Below, in pieces: positions 1 through 5,792 of a stretch of 5,827 nt of DNA. The translations under genes were made by a program, and so were the position numbers. Each line of letters opens with the position of its first letter. Position 1 is the stretch's first letter. Source of the stretch: an uncultured Lachnospiraceae bacterium (lineage in GTDB: Bacteria > Bacillota > Clostridia > Lachnospirales > Lachnospiraceae); assembly GCA_902782625.1 (NCBI GenBank), contig CACZNZ010000049.1, positions 1 to 5,827 of the forward strand. Reading direction: 5' to 3'. The notes under the pieces are model-generated. The model was not told the origin of the DNA. It made no database searches and saw nothing but the letters and a program-made list of their open reading frames with translations.

Positions 1-256
1 ATGTTCTTCCGCTTTTGATAGAGTCATATCCCTTCTGGATTTCCAAATCAAACTGTTCTTTTGTCAATGCACCATATGAAACCGGTACGTTGGAGGGAAG
101 TTTCATTTCAAACGGTATGCCTCTCTGCAATATGACCTGGCGAAGAAACATTTCTACTGCGCTGGACATAGAAATACCTAACTGGTCCAGAATTGCTTCT
201 GCCTGTTTCTTTATATTCGGTTCCACTCTCGTAAACACATTCGATGTCCTTGCCAT
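1..256 (-). CDS. RelB/DinJ-family type II antitoxin (3' end cut by window edge)
   Basis: The minus strand read from the ATG at 256-254 gives 85 residues with no stop before the window edge, beginning MARTSNVFTRVEPNIKKQAE. The N-terminal beta strand (SNVFTRVEP), the helix with LDQLGISMSSAVEMFLRQV and the block RGIPFEMKLP (about residues 52-61) match the RelB/DinJ antitoxin pattern; E. coli DinJ has LPFDLREP at the same place. Family members are dimeric DNA-binding antitoxins of the ribbon-helix-helix type. They use the N-terminal half to repress their own operon and the C-terminal half to wrap a RelE/YafQ-like mRNA endonuclease. The visible tail (LTKEQFDLEIQKGYDSIKSGRT) looks like the toxin-binding end, so probably only 10-15 residues are missing. 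The start is supported by a perfect AGGAGG 8 nt upstream. The partner toxin is expected on the same strand left of the window and cannot be seen. Family call is firm; function of this copy is inferred. Confidence 0.88.
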   Translation of the reverse strand, partial: MARTSNVFTRVEPNIKKQAEAILDQLGISMSSAVEMFLRQVILQRGIPFEMKLPSNVPVSYGALTKEQFDLEIQKGYDSIKSGRT

Positions 257-260
257 TACA

Positions 261-270
261 ATCACCTCCT
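261..270 (-). promoter_or_regulatory. Ribosome binding site of the antitoxin gene
   Basis: The minus strand reads AGGAGGTGAT, an almost full match to the anti-16S sequence. The AGGAGG core (270 to 265) lies 8 nt before the ATG at 256. It fixes the start codon and predicts strong translation, as is common for antitoxins, which must be made in excess over the toxin. Confidence 0.85.
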
Positions 271-276
271 GAAAGC

Positions 277-305
277 AGTATACCAGATATGATTGCATAT
301 AGCAA
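277..305 (-). promoter_or_regulatory. Predicted sigma-A promoter of the antitoxin gene
   Basis: On the minus strand, TTGCTA (305-300; 4 of 6 to TTGACA) is followed by a 17 bp spacer and TATACT (282-277; 5 of 6 to TATAAT). A TGG triplet sits directly upstream of the -10, giving an extended -10 (TGn). Transcription would start near 270, leaving a very short leader that still holds the ribosome binding site. The weak -35 lies inside the repeated GATTGC elements, as expected for an autoregulated promoter. Prediction from sequence only. Confidence 0.6.
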
Positions 306-318
306 TCTAATTGCAATC
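291..318. repeat. Phased GATTGC/GCAATC repeats, candidate antitoxin operator
   Basis: GATTGC (291-296) and GCAATC (302-307) form a 6 bp inverted repeat around the 5 bp centre ATATA. A further GCAATC (313-318) follows, itself part of the 8 bp palindrome ATTGCAAT (310-317). The three elements start at 291, 302 and 313, exactly 11 bp apart, so they face the same side of the helix. They cover the -35 box and the upstream half of the spacer of the antitoxin promoter. RelB/DinJ-type antitoxins repress their own promoters through short palindromic sites, so an operator is the natural reading. Binding is inferred. Confidence 0.5.
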
Positions 319-334
319 ACCAAGAAGGCCAATC

Positions 335-367
335 AAAAGACCTGCCAACACATTCTGCCAGCAGACC
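335..367 (-). terminator. Possible weak intrinsic terminator after rlmD
   Basis: Downstream of the rlmD stop, the minus-strand RNA has GGUCUGC (367-361) that can pair with GCAGGUC (345-339) as 7 bp including two G-U wobbles, with a 15 nt loop, followed by UUUU (338-335) and a further AU-rich stretch. The short U-run, wobbles and large loop make it a marginal terminator. Position is right: 26 nt past the stop and before the antitoxin promoter. Read-through into the antitoxin gene is possible. Confidence 0.38.
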
Positions 368-392
368 ACAATATCGTATCTGATACAAAGCA

Positions 393-1853
393 TTATTCTG
401 CAACTTCAGAGGCCTTGATCCTGTAGTAATCCTCAGCGTCAACACCGAACTTAACATACGTGTCAGGCACTTTCTTGTCCAAAAGACAGACGCACTCCAC
501 ATGGCTCGTCTGTGGAAACATATCCGCTGCCGTCCATTTTTCCATGCGATAATCCTCCCGGCAAAGAATCTTGAGATCTCTGGCAAGTGTTGCCGGATCG
601 CAGCTGACATAGACGATCCTCTCAGGCTGCATGGAGAGGATGGTTGCAAGCAGTTCACGGTCACATCCTTTTCTGGGTGGATCCAGAACTACGACATCAA
701 TCTTTTCTCTTGTTTTTTCCATCCAGGCAGGGACGACTTCTTCTGCTTTCCCTACATAGAATTCCACATGGTCTATGCCATTAGCCGCAGCATTCTGTCT
801 TGCATCCAGAATTGCCTGCTCAACGATTTCTACTCCATAGACTTTCTTTGCTTTACGAGCCAGGAAAAGGGATATTGTCCCGATCCCACAGTACATATCC
901 CATACGGTTTCAGTGCCGGTTAATGCTGCATACTCCATCGCTTTTTGATAAAGCTTTTCTGTCTGGACAGGGTTTACCTGATAAAAGGATAAGGGACTTA
1001 TGCGAAACATGATGTTGTCGATCGTATCTTCTATATTATCCTTGCCCCAGAGCGTTATGCACCGGTTCCCAAGAATCCGATTCGTATTCTCCGTATTGAC
1101 ATTGAATATGATGCTTGACATTCCGGGAATATATCGAAGAAGTTCGATCAATTCATCTCTGTTGGTCAAATCGTCAGGCACCCCGTTGCATACCAGACAT
1201 ACCATCAGCTGACCGGTATGAAAGCCCTTACGGATAAGGACGTGTCGGACCAGTCCACTCTGTGTCTTCTCCTGATATGGCGCGATGCCGTAACGATCCA
1301 TATAAGACAGAATCTTTTCCAGAATTTCTTCCGCTTCCGGCATCTGGATCATACATGCTGTATTAGGAATGATCGTATGGGTCCTGCCGGCATAGAATCC
1401 TGCAATTGCTTTCCCTTCTTTGTTTATCCCGATAGGGAACTGAGCTTTATTCCGGTAATGCCAGGGATCATCCATCCCGATGATCGGTTCCATCTTACCG
1501 GAGGCGTCTTCAAAACCTCCGATTCTTTTTAAACAGTTAAGAACCTGGTTTTGTTTGAAATGCAGCTGCCCATTATAATCAAGGTGCTGTAACCGGCATC
1601 CGCCGCAGCTTCTTGCCACGGGACAAGGTGCTTCTACGCGGTTTTCGGATGAGATAAGCAATTCCTTCAATCTGCCATAGCCATAGTTTTTCTTTACTTT
1701 TGTGACGATCATTCTGATCCGGTCACCCGGAATCGTATCTTTAACAAAGAAGGGAAAACCATCGAGTTTCCCGATGCCTTCCCCTTCCGTTGTCATATCT
1801 TCTATCGCAAGGATCAATTCCTGATTTTTGATATAATGATTTTCTCTTTTCAA
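393..1853 (-). CDS. rlmD: 23S rRNA (uracil-C5)-methyltransferase, RlmD/RlmCD (TrmA/RumA family)
   Basis: This 486-residue SAM-dependent enzyme forms 5-methyluridine in 23S rRNA. E. coli RlmD makes m5U1939; the B. subtilis homologue RlmCD makes both m5U747 and m5U1939, so dual activity is possible here. An N-terminal TRAM-type RNA-binding OB fold spans about residues 10-68. A [4Fe-4S] set follows at C77, C83, C86 (CGGC block) and C167. The Rossmann methyltransferase half carries FYQVNP (290-295), the SAM loop DMYCGIGT (319-326), DPPRKGC (391-397), the nucleophile C418 in VSCDP, and general base E453 in the HVE motif. About 28 residues (DKKVPDTYVKFG and on) extend past the last core motif. The start is TTG at 1853-1851 with GGAG 7 nt upstream. 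It is the second gene of the yhaM operon, 22 bp downstream of yhaM. All catalytic residues are present. Family certain; the exact target uridine is inferred. Confidence 0.95.
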   Translation of the reverse strand: MKRENHYIKNQELILAIEDMTTEGEGIGKLDGFPFFVKDTIPGDRIRMIVTKVKKNYGYGRLKELLISSENRVEAPCPVARSCGGCRLQHLDYNGQLHFKQNQVLNCLKRIGGFEDASGKMEPIIGMDDPWHYRNKAQFPIGINKEGKAIAGFYAGRTHTIIPNTACMIQMPEAEEILEKILSYMDRYGIAPYQEKTQSGLVRHVLIRKGFHTGQLMVCLVCNGVPDDLTNRDELIELLRYIPGMSSIIFNVNTENTNRILGNRCITLWGKDNIEDTIDNIMFRISPLSFYQVNPVQTEKLYQKAMEYAALTGTETVWDMYCGIGTISLFLARKAKKVYGVEIVEQAILDARQNAAANGIDHVEFYVGKAEEVVPAWMEKTREKIDVVVLDPPRKGCDRELLATILSMQPERIVYVSCDPATLARDLKILCREDYRMEKWTAADMFPQTSHVECVCLLDKKVPDTYVKFGVDAEDYYRIKASEVAE

Positions 1854-1860
1854 ATGTGTT

Positions 1861-1864
1861 CTCC
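1861..1864 (-). promoter_or_regulatory. Ribosome binding site that decides the TTG start of rlmD
   Basis: The minus strand reads CGGAGAACACAT directly before TTG AAA AGA. GGAG (1864-1861) is 7 nt from the TTG at 1853, normal Shine-Dalgarno spacing. No in-frame ATG lies close by, and the TRAM domain begins about ten residues later, so TTG is the best start. The site lies in the 22 bp gap after the yhaM stop, which favours translation from a shared mRNA. Confidence 0.7.
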
Positions 1865-1875
1865 GTATGATAGAT

Positions 1876-2820
1876 TTATGACTGACTCGTAGCCCTTATA
1901 TTGCTCTCGAGCAATCTGTTATAGCCTCTCCATTCGCTGTCATTGCGATTCTCTTCTGCGAGTGCCTCAATAAAGGTCTCCATCTTGGCATCGGCATTGT
2001 CTGCAAAATTCAGTGCCAGCGCCTCGATTAAAGCCGGTTTTTTCGGTGAGCCGAATTCGAGCTCACCATGATGAGCCAGAATACAGTGCTTAAGTTCTGT
2101 AGCCAGTTTTTCCGGGAATCCGCTGATCTGCTTAATCTTTTCGTCGATCATCATGGTTCCCATCACAATGTGCCCAAGAAGCTGTCCTTGATCTGTATAA
2201 TCATTTTCAGGGAAATCCGAGAGTTCATCAACTTTGCCGATATCATGGAGCAATGCTGCCGAAATCAGAAGATCCCTGTTGAGGATCGGGTAATGTGTGC
2301 TGAAAAAGTCACAGATCTTCGTCACGCTCAACGTATGCTCCAGCAGCCCTCCCATAAACCCATGGTGGACTCTCTTCGCCGCCGAATGAGTCCGGAATAC
2401 TTTGGCAAATGTCTGATCACCGAAAAAGGCAACCAGCAGCTGCCGAAGATACGGATTCTGTATATGGTTCACATAATCCGACAGTTCTCTGTACATTGCT
2501 TTGATATCTTTATCTGTCGATGGAATATAATCCTCCGGCAGGTATTCTCCTTCTCTTGCGACACGCAGCCTCCTGACATTCAACTGAAGACTGCCCTGAA
2601 AACTTGTGATGTTTCCATCCACTTTCACATAATCAAGCTGCTCGAAATGCTCGATTCCATTGTTCAACTCCCAGATCTTGGTATCGATCATGCCTGTCTT
2701 GTCCTGAAGAACTAAAGAGTAGTAGGTTTTTCCTGCTTTCGTACGGGAAATGTTCTTTACTTTGCAGAGATAGATCTCTGAGACATTCATCCCTTCCCGT
2801 AATTCATTGATATAACGCAT
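1876..2820 (-). CDS. yhaM: 3'-5' exoribonuclease, YhaM family (OB fold plus HD domain)
   Basis: The 314-residue product equals B. subtilis YhaM in length. That enzyme is a cytoplasmic metal-dependent 3'-5' exoribonuclease that trims the 3' ends of transcripts. An OB-fold nucleic-acid-binding domain covers about residues 12-88 (KTYYSLVLQDKTG, YVKVDGNITSFQG). The HD hydrolase domain follows at about 150-290, with HHGF (152-155), LLEHT (159-163), LLHDIGK (190-196; the HD pair H192-D193), AHHGE (249-253) and NFADNADAKM (271-280), giving the expected metal-binding His and Asp residues. The ATG at 2820 is chosen because AAGGAA lies 7 nt upstream. The in-frame TTG at 2856 falls at or before the predicted transcription start. 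First gene of the operon with rlmD; both act on RNA but no direct partnership is known to me. A generic HD hydrolase is the alternative, but OB plus HD order and length strongly favour YhaM. Confidence 0.93.
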   Translation of the reverse strand: MRYINELREGMNVSEIYLCKVKNISRTKAGKTYYSLVLQDKTGMIDTKIWELNNGIEHFEQLDYVKVDGNITSFQGSLQLNVRRLRVAREGEYLPEDYIPSTDKDIKAMYRELSDYVNHIQNPYLRQLLVAFFGDQTFAKVFRTHSAAKRVHHGFMGGLLEHTLSVTKICDFFSTHYPILNRDLLISAALLHDIGKVDELSDFPENDYTDQGQLLGHIVMGTMMIDEKIKQISGFPEKLATELKHCILAHHGELEFGSPKKPALIEALALNFADNADAKMETFIEALAEENRNDSEWRGYNRLLESNIRATSQS

Positions 2821-2827
2821 AACATGC

Positions 2828-2833
2828 TTCCTT
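2828..2833 (-). promoter_or_regulatory. Ribosome binding site of yhaM
   Basis: AAGGAA on the minus strand (2833-2828) lies 7 nt before the ATG at 2820. It supports the 314-residue start over the TTG 36 nt further upstream. Another ATG at 2825-2823 is in a different frame and too close to the site. Confidence 0.75.
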
Positions 2834-2840
2834 TCTAAGC

Positions 2841-2852
2841 TCCGATATCGGA
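2841..2852. repeat. 12 bp perfect palindrome at the yhaM transcription start
   Basis: TCCGATATCGGA is a perfect self-complementary 12-mer. It sits just downstream of the predicted yhaM -10 box, around +1 to +14 of the transcript and before the ribosome binding site. That is a typical position for a repressor operator, but no regulator is encoded nearby and a 12 bp palindrome can occur by chance. Confidence 0.4.
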
Positions 2853-2860
2853 ACAAAATA

Positions 2861-2889
2861 ATTATAGCCTAAATACATGTCGATGACAA
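2861..2889 (-). promoter_or_regulatory. Predicted sigma-A promoter of the yhaM-rlmD operon
   Basis: The minus strand has TTGTCA (2889-2884; 5 of 6 to TTGACA), a 17 bp spacer and a perfect TATAAT (2866-2861). Transcription would start near 2854, giving a leader of about 34 nt. This near-consensus promoter predicts steady, fairly strong expression. A small inverted repeat, TGTC-GAT-GACA (2878-2888), overlaps the -35. Confidence 0.8.
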
Positions 2890-2909
2890 GCGATTTAACC
2901 TGATGTGAA

Positions 2910-2938
2910 TTGACAAAAAAATAGATTCATGACACAAT
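2910..2938 (+). promoter_or_regulatory. Predicted sigma-A promoter of the acyP-mutS2 operon
   Basis: A perfect TTGACA (2910-2915) is followed by a 17 bp spacer and CACAAT (2933-2938; 4 of 6 to TATAAT), with TGA directly upstream forming an extended -10. Transcription would start near 2945, about 24 nt before the acyP ATG. The -10 lies within a TTCAT/ATGAA inverted repeat (2926-2941). It runs back to back with the yhaM promoter; the two -35 boxes are 20 bp apart. Confidence 0.7.
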
Positions 2939-2954
2939 GAAAGCCCATGGAGAT

Positions 2955-2961
2955 AAGGAGG
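2955..2961 (+). promoter_or_regulatory. Ribosome binding site of acyP (long form)
   Basis: AAGGAGG is a perfect Shine-Dalgarno. It is only 1 nt from the ATG at 2963 but 7 nt from the in-frame ATG at 2969, so translation should begin at 2969. Confidence 0.8.
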
Positions 2962-2968
2962 AATGTTT

Positions 2969-3382
2969 ATGAGTTTTTTATCTTCCCTCACAAAATTTTT
3001 TCAGGAACAGGCTGGCGTATCCGGCACGACACAGGGTCTGTCTTCCGACCCCCTGCCGGAACCAGATGATGATAATCAGGAGGCTTCCATGATTCGAAAA
3101 CATATGATTGCCCACGGGCGTGTCCAGGGAGTAGGATTTCGCTATATCTGTACCGGAATCGCCCATGAATGCCATGTCACAGGATGGGTCCGGAATAATT
3201 TTGACGGCACTGTGGAGATTGAGGTACAGGGCGCGGAACACAGGGTGGACCGCTTCATCCAGGAGCTTCGAACCGATGCTCCTGGCGGCAACCGATGGGT
3301 GCGTATCGACAAGCTGGATATCACTGATATTCCACTGGTTTACGGAACTGAAGAGACCTCATTCCGCGCAAAACATTACTAA
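2969..3382 (+). CDS. acyP: Acylphosphatase with a 40-residue N-terminal extension
   Basis: Acylphosphatases hydrolyse the carboxyl-phosphate bond of acyl phosphates such as carbamoyl phosphate and 1,3-bisphosphoglycerate; the physiological role in bacteria is unsettled. In the 137-residue long form, the complete domain is residues 41-137. The signature GRVQGVGFR (50-58) carries the catalytic R58 that binds phosphate, and GWVRNNFDGTVEIEVQG (72-88) carries the catalytic N76. The C-terminal strand ends SFRAKHY. The family is normally about 90 residues, so residues 1-40 are extra: an amphipathic-looking start (MSFLSSLTKFFQEQ) followed by a Gly/Ser/Thr stretch and an acidic linker (DPLPEPDDDNQEAS). 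A second AGGAGG plus ATG occurs in frame at 3078-3091, exactly at the domain start, so a 97-residue short form may also or instead be made. First gene of the operon; mutS2 starts 21 bp after its stop. Confidence 0.93.
   Translation: MSFLSSLTKFFQEQAGVSGTTQGLSSDPLPEPDDDNQEASMIRKHMIAHGRVQGVGFRYICTGIAHECHVTGWVRNNFDGTVEIEVQGAEHRVDRFIQELRTDAPGGNRWVRIDKLDITDIPLVYGTEETSFRAKHY
3078..3091 (+). promoter_or_regulatory. Internal ribosome binding site and second in-frame start in acyP
   Basis: AGGAGG (3078-3083) precedes the ATG at 3089-3091 by 5 nt, in the same frame as the long form and at the first residue of the canonical acylphosphatase fold (MIRKHMIAHGRVQG). As a translation start it is about as good as the upstream one. 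It could yield a 97-residue protein of usual family length. Confidence 0.6.
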
Positions 3383-3403
3383 TAGACAGACAGGTAAAAC
3401 ACT

Positions 3404-5779
3404 ATGAACACGAAGGCTTTAAAAACACTGGAATATGATAAAATAATAGACCGCCTGACCGGGTATGCTTCTTCCGAAATGGGGAAGAATCTCTGCCGGG
3501 ATCTGCTGCCTTCTTCGGATTACGCAGAGATTCTGGATCGTCAGGACGAGACACGGGCCGCTCTGGCCAGATTGTTCCACTCCGGCTATCTGTCTTTTCA
3601 GGGACTTACCGATATACGACCTCATCTTAAGCTTCTTGAAATCGAGTCCACACTCTCTACCCGGGAGCTTCTTGAGATAGCCAGACTGTTACGGCTGACC
3701 TCCCAGGTGCGGGAATACGGACAGACCGAGGATGAAGCCCTGGCTTTTGACTGCCTCGCTGAGGATTTTGCGGCTCTCGATCCTCTGGATTTTCTATATG
3801 GCCGAATCAGCCAGTGCATCGTATCGGAGGATGAGATCAGCGACGAAGCATCCCATGCTTTAAAAGATATCCGAAGGCAGATCAAGCAGACCAATATCGC
3901 AATCCATAACAAGCTGACTTCCATCATCAATTCACAGAGTAACAAGGCTCTGCTTCAGGATGCGCTGGTTACAACCAGGAACGGCAGATACTGTGTGCCT
4001 GTCAAATCAGAACACAGAAATGTATTTCCCGGCATGATCCATGACCAGTCCTCTTCCGGCTCGACACTGTTTATCGAGCCTATGGCTGTAGTGCAGATGA
4101 ACAATCAGCTTAAAGAACTCGAGATCAAAGAACTCGCTGAGATTGAAAGGATCCTGCAGGTTCTGAGTGCACAGGCCGCTACCTGCATGAGGGAGCTTGC
4201 CGAAAACCAGAATATTTTAACCCGGTTTGACTTTGTATTTGCCAAAGCAAAATATGCCAAAGATTATCAGGGAACGGAACCTGTCTTCAACACAGACGGC
4301 ATCATAGATCTGAAGCAGGCAAGACACCCTCTTCTTGATCCGAAAAAAGTTGTACCGATTCACATTTATCTTGGAGAAGAATTCTCCATGCTCCTTCTGA
4401 CCGGTCCGAACACCGGCGGAAAAACCGTATCTTTAAAGACGGTCGGGCTCTTTCAGCTGATGGGGCAGGCAGGTCTCCATATTCCTGCCTTCGAGAACTC
4501 CAGACTTTCCGTTTTTTCAGATATCTTTGCAGACATTGGAGATGAGCAGAGTATCGAGATGAATCTTTCCACATTTTCTTCTCATATGACAAATATCATC
4601 GATATCGTCAACTCTGTAACACCCGATTGTCTGGTTCTTCTTGATGAGCTTTGTGGCGGAACCGATCCGACGGAAGGAGCGGCATTAGCAATTGCCATCC
4701 TTGATGACCTTCACTCCGTCAATATCCGCACAATCGCAACAACGCATTATGCCGAACTGAAAATGTATGCCATGAACACAGATGGGGTAGAAAACGGCTG
4801 CTGTGAATTTGATCTGGATACACTGACTCCTACGTACCGACTACTGATCGGAATTCCGGGAAAAAGCAACGCATTTTCCATCTCCGGAAAACTCGGCCTT
4901 CCGGACTATATCATCGAGCAGGCCCGGTCGCAGATTGACGCCTCTGCCATTGACTTTGAGAATATGCTTCGGGAACTGGAGAAGAACAAGGCAGAGATAG
5001 AAAAAGAGCAGGCTGTGCTGGCTGCTACCAGGCGGGAAGTCGAAAAACTGAAAAGCGAGATCAGAGACCGGAAAGATGACATTGCTGAAAAGAGAGAGAA
5101 AATGCTTCGCGATGCGAGAGAAGAAGCCTACAGTATCCTCTCGGAAGCAAAGGAAGTTGCCGATGAATCCATCCGGAAATACAACGCTTGGAAACAACAT
5201 CCCGGACAGGACAACACGAAAAAGATGGAAGCCAGGAGAAGAGATCTCGGCAAGAGAGTCTCTACCCTCGAAGGCGAACTTGCCTACAGGGGGAAAAAGG
5301 CGAATACCGTACTGTCCCCTGATTCTTTCCATGTGGGCGACCCTGTCTTTGTCACCACACTGTCCCTGAATGGTACGGTGAAAAGCCCTGCCAACAAAAA
5401 TGGCGATGTGCTTGTTCAGATGGGGTTCCTTACTTCGACTGTAAACTATAAGGATCTGGAACTGCTTGACAAACCGAAGTCCGATGACAAAGACCGTCGG
5501 AGCAGGGACCGTTACAGCATCAACAAATCTGCCACGATCTCCCCGGAGATCAATCTCTTAGGCTGCACCGTCGACGAAGGAATTCTTCGTCTGGAGAAAT
5601 ACCTTGACGATGCGATGATTGCCGGGCTTGAGAGTGTCCGTGTCGTTCATGGCAAAGGGACCGGCGCACTGCGAAAAGGTATTCATGAATACTTAAGAAG
5701 GCAGTCTTTCGTCAAATCCTATAAACTGGCTGAATTCGGTGAAGGAGATGCCGGTGTGACCATTGTCACCTTCCGTTAA
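3404..5779 (+). CDS. mutS2: MutS2 ATPase with KOW and Smr domains
   Basis: The 791-residue protein matches MutS2 (B. subtilis form 785 residues). MutS2 lacks the mismatch-recognition domain of MutS. It has been linked to limiting recombination and, in B. subtilis, to sensing and splitting collided ribosomes. A helical core/lever region fills about residues 1-310. The ABC-type ATPase follows with Walker A GPNTGGKT (334-341), signature STFSSHM (389-395), Walker B LVLLDE (410-415) and H-loop ATTH (445-448). A charged coiled coil runs about 515-595. A KOW/SH3-like fold sits at about 641-688 (FHVGDPVFV, NGTVKS), then a charged linker (689-714), then the Smr domain (715-791) with HGKGTGALRKG (749-759). 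The Smr N-terminal motif reads EINLLG instead of the LDLRG of B. subtilis. The ATG has only a weak AGG 9 nt upstream, so translational coupling to acyP is likely. Start and end are the family's usual ones. Confidence 0.97.
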   Translation: MNTKALKTLEYDKIIDRLTGYASSEMGKNLCRDLLPSSDYAEILDRQDETRAALARLFHSGYLSFQGLTDIRPHLKLLEIESTLSTRELLEIARLLRLTSQVREYGQTEDEALAFDCLAEDFAALDPLDFLYGRISQCIVSEDEISDEASHALKDIRRQIKQTNIAIHNKLTSIINSQSNKALLQDALVTTRNGRYCVPVKSEHRNVFPGMIHDQSSSGSTLFIEPMAVVQMNNQLKELEIKELAEIERILQVLSAQAATCMRELAENQNILTRFDFVFAKAKYAKDYQGTEPVFNTDGIIDLKQARHPLLDPKKVVPIHIYLGEEFSMLLLTGPNTGGKTVSLKTVGLFQLMGQAGLHIPAFENSRLSVFSDIFADIGDEQSIEMNLSTFSSHMTNIIDIVNSVTPDCLVLLDELCGGTDPTEGAALAIAILDDLHSVNIRTIATTHYAELKMYAMNTDGVENGCCEFDLDTLTPTYRLLIGIPGKSNAFSISGKLGLPDYIIEQARSQIDASAIDFENMLRELEKNKAEIEKEQAVLAATRREVEKLKSEIRDRKDDIAEKREKMLRDAREEAYSILSEAKEVADESIRKYNAWKQHPGQDNTKKMEARRRDLGKRVSTLEGELAYRGKKANTVLSPDSFHVGDPVFVTTLSLNGTVKSPANKNGDVLVQMGFLTSTVNYKDLELLDKPKSDDKDRRSRDRYSINKSATISPEINLLGCTVDEGILRLEKYLDDAMIAGLESVRVVHGKGTGALRKGIHEYLRRQSFVKSYKLAEFGEGDAGVTIVTFR

Positions 5780-5792
5780 TCAAACGCAAATC

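Noticed and set aside
108..332. 74-codon minus-strand frame overlapping the antitoxin start region
   Set aside because: It is in another frame of the same DNA; the antitoxin frame has the family match and the perfectly placed Shine-Dalgarno.
354..365. TCTGC-CA-GCAGA inverted repeat
   Set aside because: A 2 nt loop cannot form as drawn; opening it leaves 4 bp. It competes with the longer pairing assigned to the possible terminator at 335-367.
376..386. GTATC-T-GATAC inverted repeat just past the rlmD stop
   Set aside because: The loop is too short for a real hairpin, the stem is AT-rich, and no T-run follows on the minus strand, so it is not a terminator; likely chance.
501..923. 140-codon open frame on the plus strand inside rlmD
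   Set aside because: Antisense to the catalytic half of rlmD, with no family resemblance and no ribosome binding site I can support.
2068..2715. 215-codon open frame on the plus strand inside yhaM
   Set aside because: It lies wholly antisense to the well-conserved yhaM coding sequence, shows no recognisable domain, and its residues (many Cys, His, Ile, Arg) look like reverse-strand translation.
2821..2856. Longer yhaM start at the TTG at 2856, adding 12 residues
   Set aside because: The TTG falls at or before the predicted transcription start and lacks a ribosome binding site; the ATG at 2820 has AAGGAA 7 nt upstream and gives the family length of 314.
2963..2965. acyP start at the first ATG (two residues longer)
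   Set aside because: It is only 1 nt from the end of the AAGGAGG site, too close for initiation; the ATG at 2969 has proper spacing.
4841..5332. 163-codon open frame on the minus strand inside mutS2
   Set aside because: Antisense shadow of the mutS2 coiled-coil region; the Phe/Leu-rich product is the complement of Lys/Glu-rich codons, not a membrane protein.
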